From the NCBI GenBank assembly GCA_964401995.1, contig CAYOAP010000007.1:1-64000 (forward strand): DNA of 64,000 nt, given 5' to 3'. Under the pieces are notes generated by a model, which made no database searches, was not told the origin of the DNA, and was given only the letters and a program-made list of their open reading frames with translations. This DNA comes from DATCBF01 sp964401995. Its GTDB lineage: Bacteria > Actinomycetota > Thermoleophilia > Solirubrobacterales > 70-9. Both the position numbers and the translations under genes were made by a program. Within the stretch, counting starts at the first letter, position 1; each line of letters begins with the position of its first letter. Shown piece by piece: positions 50,881-60,049 of this stretch.

Positions 50881-52145
50881 ACCGCCACCGCCTGTCCAGC
50901 TTCGATTACGGCCTCGAACTCGGGGCGGAACTTGCGGACCATTGCGCTGACCGGCATCGCCATCGAGTCGCCGAGCACGCAGAGGCAGTGGCCGATGATG
51001 TTTTCCTGGACCGAGCTGATGATGTCGAGGTCCATCGGCGTCGCCTCGCCACGGACGACCCGCTCCAGCATCTTCACCGTCCAGTTCGTGCCCTCGCGGC
51101 AGGGGGTGCACTTGCCGCAGGACTCGTGGTGGTAGAAGCGCGCCGTGCGCAGCGCCATGTGCGGGATCGAGACGCGGTCGTCGGCGACGATGATCGAGCC
51201 CGAGCCGAGCATCGAGCCCGCCTCGGCCATCGCCTCGAAGCTGTAGGGGAGGTCGAGGCCCTCCTCGGCGGTCAGCACCGGGGAGGAGGAGCCGCCCGGG
51301 TAGAAGGCCTTGATCTCGCGGCCCTCGCGGGGGCCGCCGGCGAGGCCGTAGATCAGCTCGCGGGTCGGGATTCCCAGTTCGATCTCGTAGTTGCCGGGCC
51401 GGCGCACGCCGCCGGAGATCGAGACGACCTTGGTCCCCGGCGACTGCTCGGTGCCGAAGCCTTTGAACCACTCGGCCCCGTGGGCGACGATGTGGGGGAC
51501 GTTGGAGAGGGTCTCGACGTTGTTGATCAGGGTCGGCCCGCCGTAGAGGCCCTGTACCGCCGGGAACGGCGGCTTCAGCCGCGGGTTGCCGCGCTTGCCC
51601 TCGAGCGCGTCGAGCAGCGCCGTCTCCTCGCCGCAGATGTAGGCGCCGGCGCCCCGATGCACGACCAGCTCAAGATCGCGATGTGAGCCGAGGATGTCCT
51701 TGCCGAGGTAGCCGGCCTCGTAGGCCTCGGCGACCGCTTCGTCGAGGATGTCGGCCTGCAGGTCGTACTCGCCGCGGATGAAGATGAAGGCGTGGCCGGC
51801 GTCGGCGGCGAGGGCGGCGATCGCGATCCCCTCGATCAGCTGGTGCGGGTTGCGCTGCATCAGCTCGCGGTCCTTGAAGGCGCCGGGCTCGGACTCATCG
51901 GCGTTGCAGCAGAGGTACTTGTCAACCTCGCCGCGGGGCAGGAAGCTCGCCTTTTTGCCCATCGAGAAGCCGGCCCCGCCGCGGCCGCGCAGGCCCGAGT
52001 CCTCGAGCTCTTTGAGCACCTCGCCGGCCTCCATCTCGCGGTAGGCCTTCTCCAGGGTGGCGTAGCCGCCGTAGCCCTTGTAGCCGGCGATCGTCCGCAG
52101 CGCCGGGTCTTCGGCGTGCTTCAGCAGCATCCGCGTCTCAGGCAT
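50877..52145 (-). CDS. nuoF: NADH-quinone oxidoreductase subunit F
   Basis: 422 aa. NADH-oxidising flavoprotein: FMN/NADH-binding GLRGRGGAGFSMGKKASFLP, NADESEPGAFKDR, GAGAYICGEETALLDALEG, and the 4Fe-4S (N3) ESCGKCTPCREGT with a later cysteine in HCLCVLGDS. Entry point of electrons into complex I. Eight-base overlap with nuoE. Confidence 0.96.
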   Translation of the reverse strand: MPETRMLLKHAEDPALRTIAGYKGYGGYATLEKAYREMEAGEVLKELEDSGLRGRGGAGFSMGKKASFLPRGEVDKYLCCNADESEPGAFKDRELMQRNPHQLIEGIAIAALAADAGHAFIFIRGEYDLQADILDEAVAEAYEAGYLGKDILGSHRDLELVVHRGAGAYICGEETALLDALEGKRGNPRLKPPFPAVQGLYGGPTLINNVETLSNVPHIVAHGAEWFKGFGTEQSPGTKVVSISGGVRRPGNYEIELGIPTRELIYGLAGGPREGREIKAFYPGGSSSPVLTAEEGLDLPYSFEAMAEAGSMLGSGSIIVADDRVSIPHMALRTARFYHHESCGKCTPCREGTNWTVKMLERVVRGEATPMDLDIISSVQENIIGHCLCVLGDSMAMPVSAMVRKFRPEFEAVIEAGQAVAV

Positions 52146-52752
52146 CGGGTCCCCCCGGCAGCGGCCGCTTGGCCAGCGCCTTCTCCGGCAGCACCTCGGC
52201 CCCGGACTCGATCTGGCCGATCGCGGCGCCGGCGTCGGCCGCCTCCAGCGGGCCGAAGTAGCGCTCGTCGATCGAGGCCATCGGGGCCAGGTCGCAGGCG
52301 CCGAGGCACTCGAAGCCGGTGACGAAGATCTCGGCGTCCTTGCCCGCGGCGGCGGCGCGGAAGGCGTCGAGCAGCTCGTCGCCGCCCCGCATCCAACAGC
52401 TGATGTTGGTGCAGACGGCGACTTTGTGGGCGCCGACCGGATCGGTGTGGAGCAGGTCGTAGAAGCTGGCCACCGACTCCAGGTAGGCGGGCGTCACCTT
52501 CATCACCGCGGCCGCCTGGCGGATGCCCTCCGGCGTGCACCAGCCGTAGAGCCGCTGCACCGCCCAGAGCGCCGGGATCGAGGCCGATTTGCGGTCCGGG
52601 TAGCGCGACATCAGGGTCTCGATCTGCTGCTGCAGCTCGGGCGGGCAGCCGACCTCGTGCAGCTCGGGGATGCCCTCCTCGGCCCGGCCGGGGACACGGC
52701 CCTCGGTCAGCGCCTGGTCGACTGGCAGCTTCGCGTTGACCTCCTGGCTCAT
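52138..52752 (-). CDS. nuoE: NADH-quinone oxidoreductase subunit E
   Basis: 204 aa, thioredoxin-like 2Fe-2S (N1a) subunit. Cluster ligands are in VCTNISCWMRGG and ECLGACDLAPM (C-x4-C and C-x3-C). The N-terminal helical part (MSRYPDRKSASIPALWAVQR, YGWCTPEGIRQAA) matches the family. Start ATG 52752 overlaps the nuoD stop. Confidence 0.95.
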   Translation of the reverse strand: MSQEVNAKLPVDQALTEGRVPGRAEEGIPELHEVGCPPELQQQIETLMSRYPDRKSASIPALWAVQRLYGWCTPEGIRQAAAVMKVTPAYLESVASFYDLLHTDPVGAHKVAVCTNISCWMRGGDELLDAFRAAAAGKDAEIFVTGFECLGACDLAPMASIDERYFGPLEAADAGAAIGQIESGAEVLPEKALAKRPLPGGPDA

Positions 52753-53945
52753 CGGTCCACCCCGCCCAGGATCGGGTCGAGCATGCCGAGGCTGGCGATC
52801 ATGTCGGCGACGTAGCCGCCGATCGACATGTCCTTGAAGGCCTGCAGGTTGACGAAGCTGGGGTCGCGGAAGTGGACCCGCGAGGGCTTCGAGGAGCCGT
52901 CGGCGAGGACGAAGCAGCCGAGCTCGCCGCGCGGCGACTCAATCGCGTAGTAGACCTCGCCGGGCTCGACCCGGAAGCCCTCGGTGACGAGCTTGAAGTG
53001 GTGGATCAGCGACTCCATCGAGGTCGGCAGCTCCGAGCGCGGCGGCAGCACGTACTTGCGGTCGTCGGCGATGTGCGGTCCCTCGGGCAGCCCTTCCAGT
53101 GCCTGCTTGACGATCCGCGTCGACTCGACCATCTCCGCCAGCCGCACCCGGTAGCGGTCGTAGCCGTCGCCGACGGTGCCGACCGGGATCTTGAAGTCCA
53201 TCTCCGGGTAGCAGAGGTAGTCGAAGGCCTTGCGCAGGTCCCAGGGCTCGCCGGCGGCGCGCAGCAGCGGCCCGGTCACGCCCAGCTCCAGCAGCCGCTC
53301 GCGGGAGACGATGCCGACGTCCTTGGTCCGCGAGAGGAAGATCTCGTTGCGGTCGAGCAGCGCCTGGTACTGCTCGACTCGGGTGGGCATGTCGTCGACG
53401 AACTCGCGCAGCTTCTTCTCGAAGCCGATCGGGATGTCCTCGATCACGCCGCCGACCTGGAAGTAGCGCGTGTGCATCCGCTGCCCGGTCGCCATTTCGA
53501 AGAGGTCGAGGATCTTGTCGCGCTCGCGGAAGCAGTACCAGAGCATCGAGATCGCGCCAAGGTCGAGCGCCGTCGTCCCCAGCCAGACCAGGTGCGAGTG
53601 GATCCGGTTCAGCTCAAGGAAGATCACCCGCAGGTACTTGGCCCGCTCGGGGATCTCCAGCCCGACCAGGCGCTCGACCGCGCCGCAGTAGGCCTCCATC
53701 TGGAAGAAGTAGGAGACGTAGTCCATCCGCTCGACGAAGGGGATGACCTTCCAGTAGCTCTTGTCCTCGCAGGACTTTTCGATCCCGGTGTGGACGTAGC
53801 CGATCACCGGCTTGAGGTCGCGCACGACCTCGCCTTCGAGGTCGACGATCAGACGCAGGACGCCGTGGGTGGCCGGGTGGTGGGGACCGATGTTGACGGT
53901 CATCACCTCGGTCGCGCGGTCGTCGACCAGGACTTTCTCAGCCAC
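52749..53945 (-). CDS. nuoD: NADH-quinone oxidoreductase subunit D
   Basis: 398 aa, 49-kDa quinone-site subunit related to the NiFe-hydrogenase large subunit. MTVNIGPHHPATHGVLRLIV at the N-terminus (quinone-binding His), SYFFQMEAYCGAVERLVGLEIPERA, ESPRGELGCFVLADGSSKPSR and the terminal DPILGGVDR are diagnostic. Separate from nuoC. Eight-base overlap with nuoC. Confidence 0.96.
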   Translation of the reverse strand: MAEKVLVDDRATEVMTVNIGPHHPATHGVLRLIVDLEGEVVRDLKPVIGYVHTGIEKSCEDKSYWKVIPFVERMDYVSYFFQMEAYCGAVERLVGLEIPERAKYLRVIFLELNRIHSHLVWLGTTALDLGAISMLWYCFRERDKILDLFEMATGQRMHTRYFQVGGVIEDIPIGFEKKLREFVDDMPTRVEQYQALLDRNEIFLSRTKDVGIVSRERLLELGVTGPLLRAAGEPWDLRKAFDYLCYPEMDFKIPVGTVGDGYDRYRVRLAEMVESTRIVKQALEGLPEGPHIADDRKYVLPPRSELPTSMESLIHHFKLVTEGFRVEPGEVYYAIESPRGELGCFVLADGSSKPSRVHFRDPSFVNLQAFKDMSIGGYVADMIASLGMLDPILGGVDR

Positions 53946-54459
53946 GGTCGTTCTCGTTGTAGGTGAAGAGGACGGGCTCGCCGCCGATCGGGAAGTCGCG
54001 GCGCTGCGGCCAGCCGACGTAGTCGTCGGGCAGCAGGATCCGGGTCATGTCGGGATGCCCGCGGAAGACGATCCCGAAGAAGTCGTAAGCCTCGCGCTCC
54101 TGGAACTCGGCGGTCGGGAAAAGCTCGACGCAGGAGTCGATCTCCGGCAGCGCGTCATCTCCCGCGATCGGCCCCAGCATGGCTTTGACCCGGATCCGCT
54201 CGACCCGGTTGCGGTTGAGCAGCTCGTAGTGGACGGCGAAGCGCGGCTCGGCCGGCAGGTAGTCGGCGACGTGCAGGCTGGAGAGGAACGTGTAGCCCTG
54301 GCCGGGCGCGTCGCGCAGCCAGCCGAGGACCGCGAGCACCTGCTCGGGGTCGACGATCAGCGCCGGCTGGCCGCGGTCGAAGCTGGTCTCGCGCACCGCA
54401 CCGGGGTTGTCCTGCTCGATCTCGCCCCGGATCAGCTCAAGCCCGGGGGCGTCAGGCAC
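53938..54459 (-). CDS. nuoC: NADH-quinone oxidoreductase subunit C
   Basis: 173 aa, 30-kDa peripheral subunit, not fused to nuoD. Signature EREAYDFFGIVFRGHPDMTR and ILLPDDYVGWPQRRDFPIGG. The N-terminal part has DAPGQGYTFLSSLHVADYLP. Eight-base overlap with nuoB upstream and with nuoD downstream. Confidence 0.95.
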   Translation of the reverse strand: MPDAPGLELIRGEIEQDNPGAVRETSFDRGQPALIVDPEQVLAVLGWLRDAPGQGYTFLSSLHVADYLPAEPRFAVHYELLNRNRVERIRVKAMLGPIAGDDALPEIDSCVELFPTAEFQEREAYDFFGIVFRGHPDMTRILLPDDYVGWPQRRDFPIGGEPVLFTYNENDRG

Positions 54460-55120
54460 GGATCAGCTCCCGCGCCGCGCCGTAGGCCTCCAGCGCTTCG
54501 CCGCTTGGCGTGCTCGCCGGCCCGCCGCGCGCCCACTCCTCGGTGCCGCCGGCGTTGTAGCGCTGGCGCCAGCCCGGGTCGGGGTTGCCCATGATCTTGC
54601 GCTGCAGCTTGGTGAAGCCGTAGAGCACCGCCTCCGGCCGCGGCGGGCAGCCGGGGATGTGGAGGTCGATCGGCATGAACTTGTCGGCGCCCTGGACCAC
54701 CGCGTAGTTGGCGAACATGCCGCCGGAGGAGGAGCAGGCGCCCATCGAGATCGCCCACTTCGGCTCCAGCATCTGGTCGTAGAGGCGGCGGACGACCGGC
54801 GCCATCTTGATCGAGACCCGGCCCGAGAGGATGATCATGTCGGCCTGGCGCGGCGACGCGCGCAGCGCCTCGGCGCCGAAGCGGGCGAGGTCGTAGCGGG
54901 CGGTGACGATCGAGATCGGCGCCTCGATCGCGCAGCAGGCGAGGCCGAAGGTGAGCGGGAAGAGCGAGTTCGCCCGTCCCCAGTTGAGCATTTTGTCGAA
55001 GTTGGTCATCACGACCCGTTCCTCGACGTAGCGCTCCAGGTCCTCGCCCTCGAGGTCGCCGCGCAGCATGTCGCGCGCCCGCAGCTGCTTCGACCGCATC
55101 GTCTGCCGCTCTACTTCCAA
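54452..55120 (-). CDS. nuoB: NADH-quinone oxidoreductase subunit B
   Basis: 222 aa. Holds the terminal 4Fe-4S cluster N2: FGLACCAIE with tandem cysteines, MGACSSSGGMF, and PGCPPRPEAVLYGF. The C-terminal 45 residues (RQRYNAGGTEEWARGGPAST) are longer than E. coli. ATG 55120 overlaps the nuoA stop by ten bases. Confidence 0.96.
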   Translation of the reverse strand: MEVERQTMRSKQLRARDMLRGDLEGEDLERYVEERVVMTNFDKMLNWGRANSLFPLTFGLACCAIEAPISIVTARYDLARFGAEALRASPRQADMIILSGRVSIKMAPVVRRLYDQMLEPKWAISMGACSSSGGMFANYAVVQGADKFMPIDLHIPGCPPRPEAVLYGFTKLQRKIMGNPDPGWRQRYNAGGTEEWARGGPASTPSGEALEAYGAARELIRA

Positions 55121-55488
55121 TCCAACGCACCCTTTCGCCAGACGTAGACGAAGGCGACCAGCAGCAGGACGATGAACGTGATCAGCTCGCCGAGGACGAA
55201 GACGCTGTTGGCGCCCTGCATGATCACTCCGACCGGGTAGAGGAAGACGACCTCGATGTCAAAGAGGATGAAGAGCATCGCCACCAGGTAGAAGCTGACC
55301 CCGAAGCGGAAGCCTTTGACCGCCTCGACCGGGATCCCCGACTCGTAGGGCTCGGCCTGGCGTCGGCTTGCCGCAGTCGCCGTCGTCGGCCGCTTCGGCC
55401 CGATCAGGTGGTTGAGCATTGTGAACGCCCCTCCGACCGTGAGGCCGAGGACGGCGAAGACGAGAATCGGGAGGTAGCTCTGAAGCAC
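55111..55488 (-). CDS. nuoA: NADH-quinone oxidoreductase subunit A
   Basis: 125 aa from GTG 55488 (VLQSYLPILVFAVLGLTVGG). An in-frame reading extends to 55578, but those codons cross the likely promoter. Three membrane helices; SRRQAEPYESGIPVEAVKGFR and FYLVAMLFILFDIEVVFLYP with the conserved cysteine/glutamate region of the quinone channel. First gene of nuoA-N. Confidence 0.93.
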   Translation of the reverse strand: MLQSYLPILVFAVLGLTVGGAFTMLNHLIGPKRPTTATAASRRQAEPYESGIPVEAVKGFRFGVSFYLVAMLFILFDIEVVFLYPVGVIMQGANSVFVLGELITFIVLLLVAFVYVWRKGALDWK

Positions 55489-55525
55489 TGGGGGTCCGTT
55501 TTGGTCCGGGCGAGCCTTGGGCGTC

Positions 55526-55600
55526 GTTGAGCCGCCGTTGGTGCCCGTCGTCGGTGTTATACACCCACCTTGTGACACATTGCTACATAGTGATTTTCCG
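55526..55600 (-). promoter_or_regulatory. Likely nuo operon promoter region
   Basis: On the minus strand TATAAC (plus GTTATA at 55556-55561) makes a plausible -10 about 70 bp upstream of nuoA. The near-palindrome TGTGACACA (plus 55571-55579) overlaps the probable -35 zone and may be a regulator site. Shared with the divergent membrane protein gene at 55641. Confidence 0.4.
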
Positions 55601-55640
55601 CATCAGGAAGCCGAATCCCGACCCTTCAAGGCGGATATAG

Positions 55641-56075
55641 ATGGTCGTCGCCCATCTCGTCGTCGGCTGTGCGGTGATCCTGCTCAATCTCGCCGCCGGC
55701 GCCCTCGGCGGCATCTCCTGGTTCCGCGATCGGCCCTCGATCCGCTTCTGGTACCTGCTGCGCGCCGCCCAGGCCTCGGTCTTCCTCCAGGTGATGCTCG
55801 GCGGCCTGCTCGTCTTCACCAACCACAAGCCGGCAGACAACCTCCACTACCTCTACGGGATCCTCCCCCTCGTCGTCTCCCTGATCGCCGAGGGGGCCCG
55901 AGCCGGCGCCGCCGAGCGCGAGCTGGGCGACCTCGACTTCGAATCCCTCCCGGCCGAGACCCAGGAATCCCTCGCCCTGGCGATCGTCCGCCGCGAGATG
56001 GGGATCATGGCCGTCAGCTGCGGAGTGATCTTCTTCCTCGCCCTGCGAGCCGCGACCACCAGCGGCCACTTCTAG
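55641..56075 (+). CDS. Four-helix membrane protein, unknown function
   Basis: 144 aa. Helices at about 3-25, 33-55, 65-82 and 120-138 with short charged loops (GARAGAAERELGDLDFESLP). MVVAHLVVGCAVILLNLAAG and RAAQASVFLQVMLGG are typical of small cytochrome-oxidase-adjacent or DUF proteins, but I do not recognise it. Divergent from nuoA, next to a cytochrome c lipoprotein 580 bp on, so a respiratory role is possible. Confidence 0.75.
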   Translation: MVVAHLVVGCAVILLNLAAGALGGISWFRDRPSIRFWYLLRAAQASVFLQVMLGGLLVFTNHKPADNLHYLYGILPLVVSLIAEGARAGAAERELGDLDFESLPAETQESLALAIVRREMGIMAVSCGVIFFLALRAATTSGHF

Positions 56076-56149
56076 GAGGGGCTGGCGAAACCCCCGCCCA
56101 CGCCTGGCGGCGGCGGAGGCGCTGGCTATCGCGACTGGATGCGACTGAC

Positions 56150-56626
56150 TCAACCCGGGGGCTGGTACCCACCGTCGTGGAAGACCAGCGGCGCTCCCGC
56201 GCCCGTCTCCAAGCCGGTCACCTCGCCGGTGACGATCACGTGGTCGCCGCCGGCGATCACGTCGCGCAGCTCGCAGGCGACCCAGACGAGGGCGCCTTCG
56301 ATCGCGGGGACGCCGTCGCGCTCGCTCCACTCGACGCCGGCCCACTTGTCGGCGATCGGGGCCTTGGTGGCGAAGGCGCGGGCGATCTCCTCCTGCCCCG
56401 CGTGGAGGACGTTGACGCCGAAGCGGTTGGCCGCCTGCACGGCCAGCAGCGTGCGTGAGCCGCGGTCGAGGCAGGCCAGCATCAGCATCGGCTCGATCGA
56501 GAGCGAGCAGACCGCGTTGGCCGTCGCGCCGGCCGGGCTGTCGGGCCCAGCGGCGGTGACCACGGTGACGCCGGTGGGCAGCATCCCCATCGCGGCACGG
56601 AATCGGGCGGGGTCGGGCGGACTCAT
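56150..56626 (-). CDS. Flavin reductase-like (FMN-binding split-barrel) protein
   Basis: 158 aa from ATG 56626. FRAAMGMLPTGVTVVTAAG and ATANAVCSLSIEPMLMLACL near the N-terminus, then RFGVNVLHAGQEEIARAFA and VWVACELRDVIAGGDHVIVTGEV: the HpaC/flavin reductase fold that supplies FMNH2/FADH2 to a partner monooxygenase. No oxygenase is adjacent, so the partner is unknown. Divergent from the cytochrome c gene 30 bp away. Confidence 0.9.
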   Translation of the reverse strand: MSPPDPARFRAAMGMLPTGVTVVTAAGPDSPAGATANAVCSLSIEPMLMLACLDRGSRTLLAVQAANRFGVNVLHAGQEEIARAFATKAPIADKWAGVEWSERDGVPAIEGALVWVACELRDVIAGGDHVIVTGEVTGLETGAGAPLVFHDGGYQPPG

Positions 56627-56656
56627 GGCAGGTCCAGACAATATGATGCGCGCCGC

Positions 56657-57055
56657 GTGCGTCCCATCCTTGCCATAGCTATGGCCGCTGCCGCGGCATT
56701 TGGGCTCGTCGCCTGCGGCTTCGGCGAGCAGGGGATCTCGGTCTCCAAGAACGACCCCAGCTACAACGGGGCCGTCGCCTTCGCCACCCACTGCTCCGGC
56801 TGCCACTCGCTCAGCGCCGCGGGCACCCAGGGCACCGGCAATCGCGGCCAGCGCACGCAGGGTCCGAACCTCGACCAGCGAACCGAGACGTATGAAGACG
56901 CTCTCTTCGCGATTCAGAACGGTGGATTCTCCGGCGCGATCATGCCGCAGAACATCGTCGTCGGCGCCGAAGCCGAAGAACTCGCCCGCTTCGTCGCCAA
57001 GTACGCCGGCGACGACGCCGAATCCTCGCCACGGCCTGGCCAGCCCTCTCCTTAA
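56657..57055 (+). CDS. Cytochrome c lipoprotein
   Basis: 132 aa from GTG 56657. Lipobox LVAC at residue 20 indicates a lipid-anchored exported protein. A single heme motif CSGCH lies near residue 48, with a distal methionine in GAIMPQN near 98; length and pattern fit a class I c-type cytochrome. Likely carries electrons at the outer face of the membrane. Confidence 0.92.
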   Translation: MRPILAIAMAAAAAFGLVACGFGEQGISVSKNDPSYNGAVAFATHCSGCHSLSAAGTQGTGNRGQRTQGPNLDQRTETYEDALFAIQNGGFSGAIMPQNIVVGAEAEELARFVAKYAGDDAESSPRPGQPSP

Positions 57056-57067
57056 CCGGATCCGCCG

Positions 57068-58339
57068 ATGCTCGACCTGAAGCTGATCCGCTCTGAACCC
57101 GAGCGGGTCAAGGCTGGTTTGGCGCGCCGTGGCGCCGCCGACCAGGTCGACGAGCTGCTCGTCCTCGACGCCCGCCGGCGCCAGCTGCTGCCCGAGATCG
57201 AGAACGCCCAGTCCGAGCGCAAGACCCTCTCCAAGCAGATCGGCGAGGCCAAGCAGAAGAGCGAGGACGCCGAGGGGCTGATGGCCCAGGTCCAGAGCTT
57301 GAAGGAGAAGATCGAGTCCGGCAAAGCCGAGCTCGAGCAGATCGAGCCCGACCTTGATCGGATCGCCACCGCCCTGCCCAACCTGCCCGACCCCGACGCT
57401 CCGGATGGGATGACCGAGGAGGACGCGGTTGTCGTCCGCGAGGTCGGCGCCCTGCCCGAGTTCGACTTCGAGCCGCGCGACCACCTCGACATCGGCACCG
57501 CCCTCGGCCTGATCGATATGGAGGCGGGGGCCAAGCTCTCCGGCTCGCGCTTCGCCTACGTCAAGGGCGACCTGGTCCTGCTGGAGCTGGCGCTGGTCCG
57601 CTTCGCCCTCGACCTGGTCCGCGCCGAGGGCCACGAGCCGGTGGTGCCGCCGGTGCTGGTCCGCGAAGAGGCGCTGGTCGGGACCGGCTTCTTGCCCGGC
57701 GACCGCGACCAGATCTACGAGATCCCCAAGGACGACCTCTTCCTGGTCGGCACCTCAGAGGTTGCCCTGGCCGGCCTCCACGCCGGCGAGATCCTTGACG
57801 CCGAGGCGCTGCCGCTGCGCTACGCCGGCTTCTCCACCTGCTTTCGCCGCGAGGCCGGCGCCGCCGGCCGCGACACCCGCGGCATCTTCCGCGTCCACCA
57901 GTTCGACAAGGTCGAGATGTTCTCGTTTGTCGAGCCGAGCGAGTCGGCGGCCGAGCACGAACGCCTGCTGGCGATCGAGGAGCGGATCCTGACCGAGCTG
58001 GAGATCCCCTACCGCGTCGTCAACGTGGCGGCGGGCGACCTTGGCGCGCCGGCGGCGAAGAAGTACGACTGCGAGGCGTGGATCCCGAGCCAGGGCCGCT
58101 ACCGCGAGCTCACCTCCTGCTCGAACACGACCGATTACCAGGCGCGGCGCCTTGGTTGTAGGTATCGGCCGTCCGGCGGCGAATCTCCCCAGGCGGTCCA
58201 TACGCTGAACGGCACGGCAGTGGCCGTGGGAAGGACGATGATCGCTCTGATCGAGAACCGACAGGAGCGGGACGGCAGTTTCACGCTACCTAATACTTTG
58301 CATAGCTACGGCGCGCCTGACAGAATCAGCGAATCATGA
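57068..58339 (+). CDS. serS: Seryl-tRNA synthetase
   Basis: 423 aa. N-terminal coiled coil (about 30-105, AQSERKTLSKQIGEAKQKSE) that contacts the tRNA long arm, then the class II core: motif 2 FSTCFRREAGAAGRDTRGIF, HQFDKVEMF, SCSNTTDYQARRLGCRYRP and motif 3 LNGTAVAVGRTMIALIENRQ. Essential gene. Its stop overlaps the downstream regulator ATG (TCATGA). Start ATG 57068 gives the standard MLDLKLIRSEPERV. Confidence 0.96.
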   Translation: MLDLKLIRSEPERVKAGLARRGAADQVDELLVLDARRRQLLPEIENAQSERKTLSKQIGEAKQKSEDAEGLMAQVQSLKEKIESGKAELEQIEPDLDRIATALPNLPDPDAPDGMTEEDAVVVREVGALPEFDFEPRDHLDIGTALGLIDMEAGAKLSGSRFAYVKGDLVLLELALVRFALDLVRAEGHEPVVPPVLVREEALVGTGFLPGDRDQIYEIPKDDLFLVGTSEVALAGLHAGEILDAEALPLRYAGFSTCFRREAGAAGRDTRGIFRVHQFDKVEMFSFVEPSESAAEHERLLAIEERILTELEIPYRVVNVAAGDLGAPAAKKYDCEAWIPSQGRYRELTSCSNTTDYQARRLGCRYRPSGGESPQAVHTLNGTAVAVGRTMIALIENRQERDGSFTLPNTLHSYGAPDRISES

Positions 58340-58986
58340 ACGCGAGCGTCCGGGAGGCAAAACGCGTCGTCCTCTGCGATGACCACGAGATCGTCCGCGA
58401 GGCGATCAAGGCCAGGATGGCCAACTCGAGCATTCTCGAGATCGTCGGCGAGGCCGCAAACGGCCGCGATGTGGTCGAGGTCGTCAAGGAGCTGGAACCC
58501 GATGTGCTCATCATCGACGTCGAGCTGCCCAAGCGCGACGGCATCGAGGCGACCAAGGAGGTGCTCAAGGTCAGGCCGCGGACGAAGGTGATCGTCTTCA
58601 CCGCCCATGCTCAGCCCGACCTGCTGGCGCTGGCCCTGCGCGCTGGCGCCTCCGGCTACGTCCTCAAGTCGGCGCCGGCCGAGGACATCGCCCGCGCCGT
58701 CAAAGCCGTGACCGGCGGCGGCACCTTCCTCGGCGGCGATTTCGCCGGCGGCAAGCCTTCCGAGGTCGAGAAACTGCTCGACCTCTCCCCGCGCGAGCGC
58801 CAGATCCTGGAGCTGCTGGCCGAGGGCCTGCGGGTCAAAGAGATCGCCGAACGGCTCTCGCTCAGCCCTGCCACCGTCCACACCCACGTCCGCAACGCGA
58901 TCGCCAAGCTCGAGGTCGACACCCGAACCGAGGCGGTCGCGCTGGCGGTGAAGTTCAGCTATCTGGGTGCTGGGGGGACGGCTTGA
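58336..58986 (+). CDS. LuxR/NarL-family response regulator
   Basis: 216 aa. Receiver domain with acidic pair LCDDHE, phospho-acceptor DVLIIDVELPKRDG, and lysine in GYVLKSAPAEDI; C-terminal LuxR HTH LSPRERQILELLAEGLRVKE, IAERLSLSPATVHTHVRNAI. Coupled to serS by a four-base overlap, and no histidine kinase is adjacent, so it is an orphan here. The last 32 bp overlap the convergent MsrB gene. Confidence 0.92.
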   Translation: MNASVREAKRVVLCDDHEIVREAIKARMANSSILEIVGEAANGRDVVEVVKELEPDVLIIDVELPKRDGIEATKEVLKVRPRTKVIVFTAHAQPDLLALALRAGASGYVLKSAPAEDIARAVKAVTGGGTFLGGDFAGGKPSEVEKLLDLSPRERQILELLAEGLRVKEIAERLSLSPATVHTHVRNAIAKLEVDTRTEAVALAVKFSYLGAGGTA

Positions 58987-59368
58987 GCTCCAGCGCGCAG
59001 CCGTTGATGCAGTAACGCTCCCCGGTTGCCCCGGGCCCGTCGTTGAAGACGTGGCCGAGGTGGGCATCGCAGTTCTTGCAGATGACCTCGGTCCGCCGCA
59101 TGAAGAGGCTGTTGTCGGGGCGCAATTCGACGTGCTCGAGGTTGGCCGGCTCGGTGAAGCTGGGCCAGCCGGTGCCCGAGTCGAACTTGGTCCCTGAGGA
59201 GAAGAGCTCGGCACCGCAGCAGACGCAGGCGTACATCCCCTCGTTCTTCTCATCCACGTAAGGGCCGGTGAAGGCGCGCTCGGTGCCAGCGTTGCGGGTC
59301 ACCTCGTACTGCTCCGGCGTCAGCTGGTCGCGCCACTCCTGCTCGGTCTTCTGAACTTTCTCAGCCAT
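58955..59368 (-). CDS. msrB: Peptide-methionine (R)-S-oxide reductase
   Basis: 137 aa from ATG 59368. Reduces methionine R-sulfoxide in proteins. Zinc cysteines CVCCGAELF and CKNCDAHLGH, substrate region KFDSGTGWPSFTEP, and the catalytic RYCINGCALEL. Complete. Converges with the LuxR regulator with a 32-bp overlap. Confidence 0.96.
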   Translation of the reverse strand: MAEKVQKTEQEWRDQLTPEQYEVTRNAGTERAFTGPYVDEKNEGMYACVCCGAELFSSGTKFDSGTGWPSFTEPANLEHVELRPDNSLFMRRTEVICKNCDAHLGHVFNDGPGATGERYCINGCALELKPSPQHPDS

Positions 59369-59492
59369 GGGTACAGGGTAAGGGGTCGGCGGCCTCGGCC
59401 TGGCAGGCCGCAAACAGGGCGGGGCGCTCATACGTCCGTCCAGTGCGGGAAAGCGCGGTTGTGGCCCGCCGCCAAACTGGCGAAGGAGGGGT

Positions 59493-60047
59493 ATGGCCCG
59501 CCGAATCTCACTCACCGTCGCCCTGGCCGCACTCGCTTGCCTGCTGGTTGCGCCGAGCGCGGGAGCGATGAACTTGGGCCGGCTGATCGCGCCGCCGTCG
59601 GCCTGTCCGCACCAGGCGAATCTGGAGGATTCGCCCGCCGTCCAGGAGCAGGCGATGCTCTGCATGACCAACTACGCCCGCCGCCATGTCGGCGCCGCCA
59701 AGCTCGAAGGAGTTGATTCGCTCGATCGCTCCGCCACCTTCAAGTCGGACGACATCCTCCAGTGCGACAGCTTCAGCCACGAGGCCTGCGGGCGCGAATT
59801 CACCTACTGGATGCACCGGGTCGGCTACTTCTCCTCTTCCTGCTGGAGCGCCGGCGAGAACATCGCCTGGGGCACCGGCGAATACGGCACCGTGAGATCG
59901 ATGTTCGTCGCTTGGATCCACTCTCCCGGCCACCGCGAGAACATCCTCGGCCACTTTCGCCAGATCGGGATCGGCCTCCAGGTCGGCACCCTCGAAGGCC
60001 ACGGCAACGCCCACGTCTGGACCCAGGACTTCGGCACGATCTGCTGA
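59493..60047 (+). CDS. Secreted CAP-domain (SCP/PR1-like) protein
   Basis: 184 aa. AAGGAGG (59483-59489) precedes ATG 59493. Signal peptide of about 25 residues ending PSAGA; then the CAP fold: LCMTNYARRHVGAAKL, GENIAWGTGEYG, and MFVAWIHSPGHRENILGHFRQIGIG, ending HVWTQDFGTIC. Cysteines probably form disulfides. Role is extracellular and unknown. Confidence 0.92.
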   Translation: MARRISLTVALAALACLLVAPSAGAMNLGRLIAPPSACPHQANLEDSPAVQEQAMLCMTNYARRHVGAAKLEGVDSLDRSATFKSDDILQCDSFSHEACGREFTYWMHRVGYFSSSCWSAGENIAWGTGEYGTVRSMFVAWIHSPGHRENILGHFRQIGIGLQVGTLEGHGNAHVWTQDFGTIC

Positions 60048-60049
60048 GG

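Noticed and set aside
50881..51471. N-terminal extension of the nuoG frame
   Set aside because: It overlaps nuoF and encodes Arg/Pro-rich shadow sequence; the ATG at 50880 starts the conserved 2Fe-2S domain and overlaps the nuoF stop in the usual way.
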